The notes beneath the pieces were generated by a model, which worked only from the letters and a program-made list of their open reading frames with translations, made no database searches and was not told the origin of the DNA. A DNA stretch of 64,000 bases from Candidatus Pseudobutyricicoccus lothianensis. GTDB taxonomy: Bacteria; Bacillota; Clostridia; Oscillospirales; Butyricicoccaceae. The stretch lies in NCBI GenBank assembly GCA_904419295.1, contig CAJFRA010000009.1:1-64000 (forward strand). Direction: 5' to 3'. Below are positions 36,017-44,671 of the stretch, in pieces (position 1 is the stretch's first letter; each line of letters begins with the position of its first letter). Position numbers and translations under genes: made by a program.

Positions 36017-36523
36017 ATGGCTCTCCGTTGGCCTCGTGTCTTGGCCTTTGCCTTCCTTTTGGCAGGGGGCACCGCCTTGTTGGGCCGCCATCCTCAATTT
36101 ATCTTTGAGCCCTCAGGCCCCCTGCCCGACTATGAATCTCAGTGGGAAGAGGCCGGGCCGGACTTACCGGAGTCTAAAGGTTTCGCATTATATCTCAGTT
36201 CTTCCATCTATCCAGAAGGGACGATGGATTTCCCTGCTATATGGTACAATAAGACCTGGCGGATGCAGAGTTATGGAACTATGTATGAGCTACAGAAATG
36301 GGTGGATGGTTGTTGGCGTGTTACCACCGACCTTTCTGGTAGTCGGTACAATTTTGAATTCCTCGGTCTACTCGTGCTTCCCCATTGGTTTCGTCCCCAC
36401 ACTTATAATGTGTCCCTGCATATCCCTAATACAACGCCAGGTTGTTATCGTTTCGTCATGTTGGACAGTGATACGCAAGTCACCGTTCCATTTTGGGTGA
36501 TACCGCCATTCCGGTATGAATGA
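36017..36523 (+). CDS. Exported Ig-like protein of unknown function
   Basis: 168 aa. A hydrophobic N-terminus (VLAFAFLLAGGTALLG) precedes a beta-rich domain. TWRMQSYGTMYELQKWVDGC, then HTYNVSLHIPNTTPGCYRFV resemble the bacterial Ig-like domain type in which a tryptophan-bearing strand and a G-x-YR strand are conserved. The base composition from about 36170 to 36520 is visibly AT-richer than its neighbours. Ribosome site AAAGGGGG. Ended by the terminator at 36563. Confidence 0.65.
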   Translation: MALRWPRVLAFAFLLAGGTALLGRHPQFIFEPSGPLPDYESQWEEAGPDLPESKGFALYLSSSIYPEGTMDFPAIWYNKTWRMQSYGTMYELQKWVDGCWRVTTDLSGSRYNFEFLGLLVLPHWFRPHTYNVSLHIPNTTPGCYRFVMLDSDTQVTVPFWVIPPFRYE

Positions 36524-36562
36524 TCTGCTGAGCGCCAGCTCCTATACCGTAAAACAAATCAC

Positions 36563-36595
36563 AAAAGGCGTCGGCTATGGCAGCCGGCGCCTTTT
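36563..36595 (+). terminator. Rho-independent terminator
   Basis: 14-bp stem (AAAAGGCGTCGGCT / AGCCGGCGCCTTTT, one G-T pair) with a 5-nt loop ending in TTTT. Symmetric, so it may also serve the converging minus-strand gene. Confidence 0.75.
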
Positions 36596-36611
36596 GCTGT
36601 GCGTCCGATCG

Positions 36612-37040
36612 TTATTCTGCTGTGCGGGTCCCTTTGTACTCCGCCAGGGCAAAGGCCGCAATTCCAATGGCCGCTGCCGCATAGGAAAAAAAGCTTTTCA
36701 AAATGCCATCTTCCCAGATCACAAAGGGGATCGGGCCATTCACATATTTTTCGATGCAATAGCCCAGCCCGCCTATGCAGGCAGCTGTGATCAGGCGGGC
36801 CGCCAAGATCTTCCGTTTTTCAGCGCCCGGCCTAGTGGCGCCGTGCCCTGCCAGCCAGAAAAGGAGCAGGCCCCAAAGGGCGCCAGAAAGAAACAACGCA
36901 ATGACAAATTCGACCCCTCCCATATCGATGCCCGATACGCGCACCAAAGAAAGGAGGATATCCATGCTGCCCCGCAGCAAAAGCAGGAAAACGAGCCCGC
37001 ATCCAATCGAACGAATCACCGTACAGACCAGCTTTTTCAT
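36612..37040 (-). CDS. Small multispanning membrane protein, unknown function
   Basis: 142 aa from the ATG at 37040 (MKKLVCTVIRSIGCG), which has GGGAGGG upstream. Four hydrophobic segments are visible (about 10-30, 40-65, 80-97, 112-132) with a short hydrophilic linker GHGATRPGAEKRKILAAR between the second and third. No motif recognised. Single gene, convergent with the exported Ig-like gene. Confidence 0.7.
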   Translation of the reverse strand: MKKLVCTVIRSIGCGLVFLLLLRGSMDILLSLVRVSGIDMGGVEFVIALFLSGALWGLLLFWLAGHGATRPGAEKRKILAARLITAACIGGLGYCIEKYVNGPIPFVIWEDGILKSFFSYAAAAIGIAAFALAEYKGTRTAE

Positions 37041-37212
37041 ATGCTTCCCTCCCACACTCTCTCATCTCTCTCTTATAGATCCTGGGGAACGTTGCACCTC
37101 ACCGAAACACGGGAACCACCCTTCCTGACCGGAATCGCCGGAAACCCTTCTGTTTTCTCCATTCTATACTGGTTTGCCCTCCCTGTCTAGCCCGCACAGC
37201 CGGCCTGGCTGC

Positions 37213-37242
37213 AAAAAAGGAGGCAAGGTCTCCCTTGCCTCC
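37213..37242 (-). terminator. Rho-independent terminator of the M20D gene
   Basis: GGAGGCAAGG / CCTTGCCTCC stem with a 4-nt loop, followed on the minus strand by six T. Confidence 0.9.
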
Positions 37243-37256
37243 TGCACTGCCTATGT

Positions 37257-38441
37257 CTACTTGTGTTCTTTCAGCCACTGGATGGCGCACTGGGCATAGA
37301 CTGCCGCGCCATAGGGCAGAGCCTCCTCGCTGAACAACACCTTCGGGTTGTGGTTCGAAATGCGCTTGCTCTTATCTTCCACACCGGCGCCCAACCAGAA
37401 TATCTGGCTGGGGACTTTCTGGCCAAAGTAGGCAAAGTCCTCCGAACCGGTGGCCCGTTCCTTTTTGGGGATCATGCGCTCAGCCCCCACCACATCGGTG
37501 GCATAGCGCACCACATCGTCGGTAAAGTCGGCGTCGCAGTACATCGCCGGAGAAGAGAACAGCCATTCCACCTCGGCGTCGCCGCCAAAGACCCGGGCCG
37601 TGCCCACCGATACCTCTTCCACCCGCTTGCGCAGCTGGTCGATCAGCTCAGCGTTAAAACCGCGCATGGTGCCGTTGAGCACGCCCACCGAGGGGATGAC
37701 GTTGGTGGCGCCATCGCCAAAGAGCATGGAGCCCACCGTCAGAGTGCACTGCTCGGCCGGGTTCACTTCCCGGGCCAGCAGCTCCTGGAGGGCCAGGTAG
37801 ATGTGCACGCCGATGTTGATGGGGGAAATGCCCCGGTTGGGCGCGGCGCCATGGCAGCCTTTGCCCTTGACATGGATGCTGAAGCCATCGGCAGAACCCA
37901 TGGTCAGCCCTTTGCCGTAATCCAGCGTGCCCACTTCAGCCACAGGGCCAACATGGATGGCCAGCGCCACATCCACATGGGGGTTTTCCAGCACACCGGC
38001 ATCGATCATGGCCTTAGCGCCGCCAAAGGTCTCTTCATTGGGCTGGAAGCAGATCTTGACAGTGCCTTCGATCTCGTCTTCGTGCTCTTTCAAGATCTTC
38101 GCAGCGCCCAGCAGCATGGCCATGTGGAAATCATGGCCGCAGGCATGCATGGCGCCCGGGTTCTCCGAAGAGAAGGGCAGGCCAGTCTCTTCCGGCATAG
38201 GCAGAGCGTCCATGTCGCCGCGGATCAAGATGCACTTGCCCGGCTTTTTGCCGCCGGCCAGGGCCACCAGGCCGCACTGGCAGATCTCGTTGACCTCATA
38301 CCCCATCTCTTCCAGCTTGGCACGGACGTATTTTACCGTCTCAAACAGCTCGTCCCGCAGCTCGGGATGGCGGTGAAAATGCCGCCGGTTTTCCACCAAT
38401 TCGGGAATGATCTCGTTGGCGCGTTCCAAATATTTGTTCAT
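37257..38441 (-). CDS. M20D-family amidohydrolase (hippurate / N-acyl-amino-acid hydrolase type)
   Basis: 394 aa zinc- or manganese-dependent hydrolase. Metal motifs: RGDMDALPMPEETG, HACGHDFHMAMLLGAAKIL (Cys-His-Asp), QPNEETFGG (catalytic Glu pair), a His in LAIHVGPVAEVGTLDYGKG, and the C-terminal SEDFAYFGQKVPS. The lid/dimer domain lies around 190-300. The substrate within M20D (hippurate, N-acetyl amino acids, IAA conjugates) cannot be told. A TATAAT (minus strand) at 38494-38499 may be its -10. Divergent from another M20 gene. Confidence 0.9.
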   Translation of the reverse strand: MNKYLERANEIIPELVENRRHFHRHPELRDELFETVKYVRAKLEEMGYEVNEICQCGLVALAGGKKPGKCILIRGDMDALPMPEETGLPFSSENPGAMHACGHDFHMAMLLGAAKILKEHEDEIEGTVKICFQPNEETFGGAKAMIDAGVLENPHVDVALAIHVGPVAEVGTLDYGKGLTMGSADGFSIHVKGKGCHGAAPNRGISPINIGVHIYLALQELLAREVNPAEQCTLTVGSMLFGDGATNVIPSVGVLNGTMRGFNAELIDQLRKRVEEVSVGTARVFGGDAEVEWLFSSPAMYCDADFTDDVVRYATDVVGAERMIPKKERATGSEDFAYFGQKVPSQIFWLGAGVEDKSKRISNHNPKVLFSEEALPYGAAVYAQCAIQWLKEHK

Positions 38442-38786
38442 TGGATGGTTCCTCCCTTTTGTATAAGCCGCAGGGCGGCCAATATCACCCTTTATTATAG
38501 CAAAAGATGAAATGGCATACAGCGCTTTTTTCCCGGTGCGTATGACGAAAATAGCACCGGTTTTTCGTGCAATTTGCCCGGTCCTCTCCCGTTTCCCTTG
38601 TGAAAAGGCAGTTGTCTTTTTTCTCTTCCCTTTCTGTGCAAAACGCTGTAAAGCGGGCTGTTTCTGTGCACCGTTTTGTCAAAAAGGCGGCCGGGTTATT
38701 GAAATTGCCCGGGCGTGCGTTTATACTGTATAAGGTAGTGATTTCGGTTGTACCGATATAAATTGATATAAAGGTGGTAATGCGCG
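38442..38786. other. Divergent spacer between two M20 peptidase genes
   Basis: 345 bp. Holds the M20D -10 candidate at 38494-38499 and the AbgB-like gene's promoter at 38699-38727. The rest is pyrimidine-rich on the plus strand with no ORF or strong hairpin. Confidence 0.5.
38699..38727 (+). promoter_or_regulatory. Promoter of the AbgB-like gene
   Basis: TTGAAA, 17 nt, then TATACT on the plus strand, about 60 bp before the ATG. Confidence 0.6.
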
Positions 38787-40235
38787 ATGAACAAAGCAGA
38801 AGCGATCCAGATCATCGACCAGCGCCAAGCGGAACTGGACGATGTCAACGACAGCATTTGGGAGTATGCCGAAACGGCCTTCACCGAGTTCAAATCGGCA
38901 GATAAGCTCTGCGAGGTATTGGAAAAAGAAGGCTTCCGCGTGGAGCGCAATGTGGCGGACATCGCCACGGCTTTCACCGGCACCTATGGCAGCGGCCGCC
39001 CCATCATCGGCCTGCTGGGTGAGTTTGACGCCCTCTCCGGCCTGAGCCAAGAGGCAGGCTGCCCGGAAAAGAAACCTGTCGTCCCCGGCGGCAACGGCCA
39101 CGGCTGCGGCCACAACTGCCTGGGCACCGCATCCCTGGCGGCGGCCATCGCGGTGAAGAACTATCTGGAGCACAACCCCGGCGTCAGCGGCACTGTGATC
39201 TACTATGGCTGCCCCGGCGAAGAAGGCGGCTCCGGCAAGGCTTTCATGGCCCGGGAAGGCGTGTTCAAAGACCTGGATGCGGCCATCACTTGGCATCCGG
39301 GCACCACCAACAATGTTTCCAGCGGCTCTTCCCTGGCCAACTACCAGGTGAAATACCGCTTCTACGGCGTGGCTTCCCACGCGGCCGGCGCGCCGGAACT
39401 GGGCCGTTCCGCCCTGGATGCAGTAGAGCTGATGAACGTCGGCGTCCAGTTCCTGCGGGAACACATGATCGACGACGCCCGCATCCACTACGCCATCACC
39501 GACACCGGCGGATTTTCCCCCAATGTGGTGCAGCCCTATGCCGAGGTGCTGTATCTGATTCGCTCCCCCAAGAACTCCCAAGTGGAAGAGCTGTATCAGC
39601 GGGTCAACCGCATTGCCCAGGGCGCTGCTTTGATGACCGATACCCGCATGGAAATGGAGTTCATCAAAGGCTGCTCCAACACCATCCCCAACAATGTGCT
39701 GGAAGCCCAGCTGTATGAAAACTTCAAAGAGGTCGGCATCCCCCACTACACCCCGGAAGAGCATGCCTTTGCCCGGGAAATGCTGAAGCATTACGAAAAC
39801 CCCGACGCGCTGGACGGCGCCGCCACCACCACCAAGGCTTGGGGCAAGGAACTGGCTGAATACCAAAAGGAACATGGTGTCTCCATCAACGAGTGCCTGC
39901 TCTCCCTGCAGCCCTATGACAAAGTGGGGGCCGGTTCCACCGATGTGGGCGATGTGAGCTGGAATTGCCCCACTGCCCAGATCCATGTGGTGACCACCGC
40001 GGCCAGGACACCGGGCCACTCCTGGCAGTTTACCTCTTGCAACAAGACCTCCATCGCCCACAAAGGCGTCAACTGCGCCGGCAAGGTGATGGGCGCCACC
40101 GTCATCGACCTCATCAACGACCCCAGCATCATCGAGCGGGCCAAAAAAGAGTTTGAAGAGCGCTTGGATGGCGAGACCTATCAGTGCCCCATCCCCAAGG
40201 GCATCAAGCCCCAGGCCATGGGTCCCAAAAAATAG
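38787..40235 (+). CDS. M20 peptidase, p-aminobenzoyl-glutamate hydrolase subunit B-like
   Basis: 482 aa, the length of the AbgB group. Metal motifs: LLGEFDALSGLSQ, GHGCGHNCLGTAS (His-Asn variant of the HxCGHD motif), and CPGEEGGSGKAFM (catalytic Glu-Glu). SHAAGAPELGRSALDAVELM marks the dimerisation domain, and VGDVSWNCPTAQIHVVTTA is characteristic of AbgB-like proteins. It probably cleaves an amide such as a folate breakdown product or an acyl-amino acid; no AbgA or AbgT partner is adjacent. Ends at a strong terminator. Confidence 0.88.
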   Translation: MNKAEAIQIIDQRQAELDDVNDSIWEYAETAFTEFKSADKLCEVLEKEGFRVERNVADIATAFTGTYGSGRPIIGLLGEFDALSGLSQEAGCPEKKPVVPGGNGHGCGHNCLGTASLAAAIAVKNYLEHNPGVSGTVIYYGCPGEEGGSGKAFMAREGVFKDLDAAITWHPGTTNNVSSGSSLANYQVKYRFYGVASHAAGAPELGRSALDAVELMNVGVQFLREHMIDDARIHYAITDTGGFSPNVVQPYAEVLYLIRSPKNSQVEELYQRVNRIAQGAALMTDTRMEMEFIKGCSNTIPNNVLEAQLYENFKEVGIPHYTPEEHAFAREMLKHYENPDALDGAATTTKAWGKELAEYQKEHGVSINECLLSLQPYDKVGAGSTDVGDVSWNCPTAQIHVVTTAARTPGHSWQFTSCNKTSIAHKGVNCAGKVMGATVIDLINDPSIIERAKKEFEERLDGETYQCPIPKGIKPQAMGPKK

Positions 40236-40255
40236 ACCGATCAATCGACCAAAAG

Positions 40256-40283
40256 CCTCCTGCCCAGCCGCAGGAGGTTTTTT
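40256..40283 (+). terminator. Rho-independent terminator
   Basis: CCTCCTGC / GCAGGAGG stem with a 6-nt loop, then six T. Confidence 0.92.
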
Positions 40284-40400
40284 GCCCTCTGGCAAAAGGC
40301 GCAAAAGAAGCCCCGCATCCACACAGAGATGGAGGCGGGGCGTATATTTGTTTGGGTATCTTGTTTTCCACCTGCCCATTTTTATGGGCGAAAGCAAAGG

Positions 40401-43088
40401 TTAGAACCCTCTTTGGGCGCGGCGCTTTTTGGCCGCGTGACGGAATACCGGCACCAGCAGTTCATGGAACAGCAGCGGGATCGCGGAAACCACTGCCAAG
40501 ATCAGCCACTCGTTCAGGTGGAGGCTATAGGTGCCGAACACCCGCACCAGGAAAGGCACTTCGGTGACGGCCACTTGCAGGGCCAGGCCCACAAAGAAGG
40601 CCAGGATCATGGCTTTGTTTTCCAGCGGGTTCATGCGGAAAATGGATTTTTCCGTATCGCGCATGCCCAGGGCATGGAACAGCTGGCTCATACCCAAAAT
40701 GGTAAAGGCAAAGGTCTGGCTTTCTGCCAGCAGTGCCGGGTCTGCCAGAACAGCGTCAATGGCTGCAATGGAGACTGCCTGGCCCTGCTGCAGCAGCAGG
40801 CGCACCGGCACAAACAAGAAGCCGGCCAGTGTGATCGCAGCGATCAGTGCGCCATAGAACAGGGTCATGGGCAGGCCGCCTTCGGCGAACAAGCTCTCGT
40901 TGGGGTCGCGGGGCGGCCGGTGCATGATCAGCTTCCGGTCGTTTTTATCCACGCCCAACGCCAGGCCAGGCAGGGAGTCGGTGATGAGGTTGACCCACAA
41001 AATATGGATGGCCTTCAGCGGTGTAGCCAGGCCGGCCAGAATGGCGGCAAACATGGTGATGATCTCGCCGAAGTTGGAAGAAAGCAGGAACAAGACGGTC
41101 TTTTTGATGTTGGCATAAATGCCGCGGCCTTCGGCAATGGCCTTTTCAATGGTGGCAAAGTTGTCGTCGGTCAACACCATATCCGCAGCGGATTTGGCCA
41201 CGTCTGTACCGGTGATGCCCATGGCAACGCCGATGTCTGCCGCTTTGAGGGAGGGCGCGTCGTTGACGCCGTCACCCGTCATGGAAACGATATAGCCCTT
41301 GGAACGCAGAGCCCGCACGATCATCACCTTGTGTTCCGGGGATACCCGGGCGAACACCCGCAGATCGTCCACTTGTTTGGCCAGCTCTTCCACGGTCAGC
41401 CGGTCCAGCTGGTCGCCGGACATACACTGGTCCTCGCTGGTGGCGATGCCCAGGTCTTTGGCAATGGCAAAAGCGGTATCTTTGTGGTCACCGGTGATCA
41501 TGACAGTGCGCACCGAAGCGCCTTTGAAGATCTCCACCGCGTCTTTTGCCTCAGGCCGGGGCGGGTCGATCATGCCCACCAGGCCCACAAAGGCCAGGTC
41601 CTCTTCTTCCACCTTGCCGGCGTCGATGCGCAGGCCCAAGGCCAGCACGCGCAGCGCATCCCGGGACATATCGGTCATGGCCGCCAAGATGTTCTTCCGG
41701 TCCTCTTCTGTGATGGGCCGTGCCTTCCCCTGTTCCCACATCTGGGTGCAGTGTTTCAGCACTTGGTCAGGAGCGCCTTTGGTAAAGGAGATCTGGTGAT
41801 CCCCATCCTGATGCATGGTCGTCATCATTTTGCGGTTGGAGTCGAAGGCCAGCTCGCCCACGCGGGGCATGGTCTTCTCCAGCTCCTCCCGCTGGATCCC
41901 CTGGGCGTGGCCCATATCCAGCAGGGCGATCTCGGTGGGGTCGCCCAACCGCTGGCCATTGGCAATGGAAGCGTCGTTGCACAGCACAAAACCTTCCATA
42001 AAGCGGTTGTTGGCTTTGCCGTCCAGATCGCCGATCTCCACCATCTTGCCTTCGCAATAGCCGCGTACCACCGTCATTTTGTTCTGGGTCAGCGTGCCCG
42101 TTTTATCCGAGCACACCACACTGACGCAGCCCAGTGTTTCTACCGACGGCAGCCGCCGGACGATGGTGTTGACCTTGACCAGCCGCTGCACGCCCAGGGC
42201 CAGCACGATCGTCACCACGGCGGGCAGCCCTTCGGGCACAGCCGCCACGGCCAGCGAAATGGCGGTGATCAGCATTTCCACCACGTTGCGCCCCTGGATC
42301 AAAGCGATGGCGAACAGCGCCACGCACAGGGCGATGGCCACCACGCCCAACAGTTTGCCCAAATCGGCCAACCGCTTTTGCAGTGGCGTGGTCTCGTCTT
42401 CCGCTTCGTTGATCATCTGGGCGATCTTGCCAATTTCTGTATCCATGCCGGTGCTGCAAACGATGCCTTCGCCCCGGCCATAGGTGACGCTGGTGGTCAT
42501 ATAGGCCATGTTCACCCGGTCGCCCAAGGGGGAGTCCACTTCCAGCTGGGCCTCTGCGTCTTTTTCCACCGGCACCGATTCGCCGGTCAGCGCCGATTCG
42601 TCGATTTTCATATTGACCGTGGTGCTCAACCGCAGATCCGCCGGGATCTGGCGGCCCGCTTCCAGCACCACCACGTCGCCGGCCACCAGCTGGGCGGCCG
42701 GTATCTCAAACACTTTGCCATCCCGCTTGACCATAGCGGTGGGGCTGGATAGCTTTTTCAAAGCTTCCAGAGCCTGCTGGGCTTTGCCCTCTTGGACCAT
42801 GCCCACGATGGCGTTCAGCAGCACCACCACCAGCACGATGATGGCGTCCGATACCTCTTTCAGCAGCAAGGAGATGGCGGCCGCGGCAAACAGAATGTAG
42901 ATCATCGGCTCATTCAGCTGAGCCAAGAACATCTGCAGCCGGGTCTTCCCCTTCTTTTCCACCAGGGCGTTTGGCCCATTCTTCTCCAGCCGCGCCCGTG
43001 CTTCCTCAGCGCTCAGGCCTTCGGCCGCATGGGTGTGCAGCTCTTGCTCAGTTTGGGCAACGGTCTTGTTCTCAAACACGGCATTCAT
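40401..43088 (-). CDS. P2-type cation ATPase, probable manganese exporter
   Basis: About 895 aa, SERCA/PMCA-like P-type ATPase. Landmarks: TGE actuator loop ([15 protein letters not shown], about 164-176), PEGLPA in M4 (285-290), phosphorylation site [10 protein letters not shown] (D328), [23 protein letters not shown], and M6 [16 protein letters not shown]. By sequence alone it would be called calcium-transporting, but a manganese riboswitch precedes it, so Mn2+ efflux is the better inference. The frame stays open to 43250, but that extension runs through the riboswitch. MNAVFENKT at 43088 is chosen; the ribosome site (GAGGTG) is unusually close, and ATG 43112 is an alternative. Confidence 0.88.
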   Translation of the reverse strand: MNAVFENKTVAQTEQELHTHAAEGLSAEEARARLEKNGPNALVEKKGKTRLQMFLAQLNEPMIYILFAAAAISLLLKEVSDAIIVLVVVLLNAIVGMVQEGKAQQALEALKKLSSPTAMVKRDGKVFEIPAAQLVAGDVVVLEAGRQIPADLRLSTTVNMKIDESALTGESVPVEKDAEAQLEVDSPLGDRVNMAYMTTSVTYGRGEGIVCSTGMDTEIGKIAQMINEAEDETTPLQKRLADLGKLLGVVAIALCVALFAIALIQGRNVVEMLITAISLAVAAVPEGLPAVVTIVLALGVQRLVKVNTIVRRLPSVETLGCVSVVCSDKTGTLTQNKMTVVRGYCEGKMVEIGDLDGKANNRFMEGFVLCNDASIANGQRLGDPTEIALLDMGHAQGIQREELEKTMPRVGELAFDSNRKMMTTMHQDGDHQISFTKGAPDQVLKHCTQMWEQGKARPITEEDRKNILAAMTDMSRDALRVLALGLRIDAGKVEEEDLAFVGLVGMIDPPRPEAKDAVEIFKGASVRTVMITGDHKDTAFAIAKDLGIATSEDQCMSGDQLDRLTVEELAKQVDDLRVFARVSPEHKVMIVRALRSKGYIVSMTGDGVNDAPSLKAADIGVAMGITGTDVAKSAADMVLTDDNFATIEKAIAEGRGIYANIKKTVLFLLSSNFGEIITMFAAILAGLATPLKAIHILWVNLITDSLPGLALGVDKNDRKLIMHRPPRDPNESLFAEGGLPMTLFYGALIAAITLAGFLFVPVRLLLQQGQAVSIAAIDAVLADPALLAESQTFAFTILGMSQLFHALGMRDTEKSIFRMNPLENKAMILAFFVGLALQVAVTEVPFLVRVFGTYSLHLNEWLILAVVSAIPLLFHELLVPVFRHAAKKRRAQRGF

Positions 43089-43168
43089 CACCTCATTCTC
43101 AATTTTGAGCATACATCCAACATGCCCAGAAAAGGGAGAGAACAGCAAGATCTGCCTGATGCAGGAAA

Positions 43169-43287
43169 TAAAAAAGACTTTTTGCAAGCCAAAGCTTACA
43201 AAAAGTCTCGTTAACCCGATCAGGCCGCAAAAGCAGGCGCCAAGCACCATGATGTTGCTACTTGCGTAACTAACTACTCCCTTTTAT
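43169..43287 (-). promoter_or_regulatory. yybP-ykoY manganese riboswitch
   Basis: On the minus strand the leader carries the consensus blocks of this class in order: AAAGGGAGTAG (43274-43284), ACGCAAGTAGCAACATCATG (about 43249-43268), GGCGCC, TTTTGCGGCC, and ACGAGACTTTTTG (about 43198-43210). The L1/L3 metal-binding loops of the known riboswitch correspond to GGGAGTAG and CAACATCA. The 3' part forms the terminator at 43170-43208. Mn2+ binding should favour antitermination and expression of the ATPase. Confidence 0.9.
43170..43208 (-). terminator. Riboswitch expression-platform terminator
   Basis: 15-bp stem AGACTTTTTGTAAGC / GCTTGCAAAAAGTCT (one G-U pair), 4-nt loop, followed by five T on the minus strand. 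It shares its 5' arm with the aptamer's GAGACTTTTTG block, so the two structures are mutually exclusive. Confidence 0.88.
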
Positions 43288-43293
43288 ATTTCT

Positions 43294-43322
43294 ATCTTAC
43301 CGGGGCTCTCTTTGTTTGTCAA
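43294..43322 (-). promoter_or_regulatory. Promoter of the riboswitch-ATPase unit
   Basis: TTGACA, 17 nt, then TAAGAT on the minus strand. The -35 overlaps the stop codon of the upstream ClC gene, so the ATPase unit has its own promoter even though the genes are only 230 bp apart. Confidence 0.7.
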
Positions 43323-44608
43323 GCCCTATTTTGCCCCGGCTTGGCCAGCCGTTCCAGCAGGCGGCTGTAAACCGGCTGGATGCCCAACCATCCGGTGACG
43401 GCCCATGCTGTGATGCACACGACGGCAATGGACAGCAGCTGGCCAAAGGAGCCGGTCATTTCCAGGCAGAGCACCGTGGCGGTCAGCGGTGCCCGCACTA
43501 CGGCGGCAAAAAGCCCGGCCATGGCCAACACCATGCAGTTGGCGGCCCAGGAGCCCGGCATACCGAGACCTACGGCTACAACCGCCCAGATGCCGCCGCA
43601 CAGCGCCCCCATGGAGAACACAGGCAGGAACAGCCCTCCCGGCGCGCCCGAACTGAAGCAGAGCACGGAAAGCGCCATTTTGGCAAGGAGCAGTCCCAGC
43701 AGGCAGCCCAGGCCGGGCAACGGCCCCAGCAGCACAGCCATCAGGCGGGTGCCGCCTCCCAGCACAGAAGGCAGCCACAGCCCGGCTATCCCCGCTGCCA
43801 AAAAAGGCAGGAGCAAGCGCCCCGGCCTCCAGCCGATCCGCTCATATCCATTCTGTGCTTTCTCCACCACTCTGTTATAAAAAGCGCCCAACAGGCCCAA
43901 AAAGATACCGAGGAGCAGCCACATCCAGCCCATGGAAAGCGGCAGCTGCTGCTGGACCGGGAAGCGGAAGATCGGCGTCAGCCCAAAAGCGCCGGAGGCC
44001 ACCAAATCCGCCGCGACAGCAGCCGCCATGCAGGGGGCCAGCAAACGGGGCCGGAAATCCAGCCGGAGCACTTCTCCGGCGAACAGCAGCCCGGCTAGGG
44101 GTGCGTTGAAAGTGGCTGCGATGCCCGCTGCCACGCCGCAGGTCAGCAGCAGCCGTTCTTCCTGGCGGGGCCTGCCCGTCAGGCGGGAGAACCCTTTGCC
44201 TGCCATGGCGCCCAACTGGGCGGAAGGCCCGGCCCGCCCCAAGGAAAGGCCGGCCAAGGCGCACAGCGTGCCGCCGGCGAATTTGGCCAGCAGCACCCGC
44301 CACCAGCTGGGGTCGAACCGGCCTTGCAGCTCCCCCATCACCCGCGGAATGCCACCGCCGCCGATGGCCGGCTGCCAGGCCAGCAGACAGTGCACGGCAA
44401 AAGCCAGCAGACACAGGGCACAAAACCAGGCGGCCAGCGCTATCCCCTGCCCTTTGGCCCTGGCCAGCAGGGAATCCAGCACCTGGTCTGCCCCTTCCAG
44501 GGCCAGACGATAGGCTACCGAGACGGCTCCCGCTGCAAGGCCCACCACTGCCCCTTCCAAGGCGTAGAGCAGACTGCCCCGTCCCCAGGTGTTGTTCCGA
44601 CTGTCCAT
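43319..44608 (-). CDS. ClC-family chloride channel/transporter with altered gate
   Basis: 429 aa with about ten or more membrane helices. ClC landmarks: GGGGIPRV (83-90, normally GSGIP), LGRAGPSAQLGA (123-134, normally GREGP), ATFNAPLAGLLFAGEVLR (about 165-182), and SGAPGGLFLPVFSMGA. The external gating Glu (E148 of E. coli ClC-ec1) is Ala126 here, the intracellular proton Glu (E203) is Val180, and the anion-site Ser is Gly. These changes predict an uncoupled anion channel rather than an H+/Cl- antiporter. No CBS domains. 63 bp after the glycerate kinase gene, probably co-transcribed. Confidence 0.88.
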   Translation of the reverse strand: MDSRNNTWGRGSLLYALEGAVVGLAAGAVSVAYRLALEGADQVLDSLLARAKGQGIALAAWFCALCLLAFAVHCLLAWQPAIGGGGIPRVMGELQGRFDPSWWRVLLAKFAGGTLCALAGLSLGRAGPSAQLGAMAGKGFSRLTGRPRQEERLLLTCGVAAGIAATFNAPLAGLLFAGEVLRLDFRPRLLAPCMAAAVAADLVASGAFGLTPIFRFPVQQQLPLSMGWMWLLLGIFLGLLGAFYNRVVEKAQNGYERIGWRPGRLLLPFLAAGIAGLWLPSVLGGGTRLMAVLLGPLPGLGCLLGLLLAKMALSVLCFSSGAPGGLFLPVFSMGALCGGIWAVVAVGLGMPGSWAANCMVLAMAGLFAAVVRAPLTATVLCLEMTGSFGQLLSIAVVCITAWAVTGWLGIQPVYSRLLERLAKPGQNRA

Positions 44609-44629
44609 GGTTTCGTCCCCCTTGCGCAG

Positions 44630-44659
44630 AACGCCGCCGGCAAGTTTGCCGGCGGCGTT
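44630..44659 (-). other. Intercistronic hairpin between glycerate kinase and ClC genes
   Basis: AACGCCGCCGGCA / TGCCGGCGGCGTT stem with a 2-4-nt loop. On the minus strand it is followed by CTGCGC, not T, so it is not a classical terminator. It may only partly reduce read-through into the ClC gene. Confidence 0.5.
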
Positions 44660-44671
44660 TCTCCAGGCCTG

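Noticed and set aside
40329..42752. 807-codon plus-strand open frame
   Set aside because: Antisense shadow of the P-type ATPase; His/Gln-rich translation typical of such shadows.
43089..43250. N-terminal extension of the P-type ATPase
   Set aside because: Encoded by the riboswitch and its terminator; not plausible as protein.
44630..44659. Terminator between glycerate kinase and ClC genes
   Set aside because: Strong stem but no U-run in the direction of transcription; kept only as an intercistronic hairpin.
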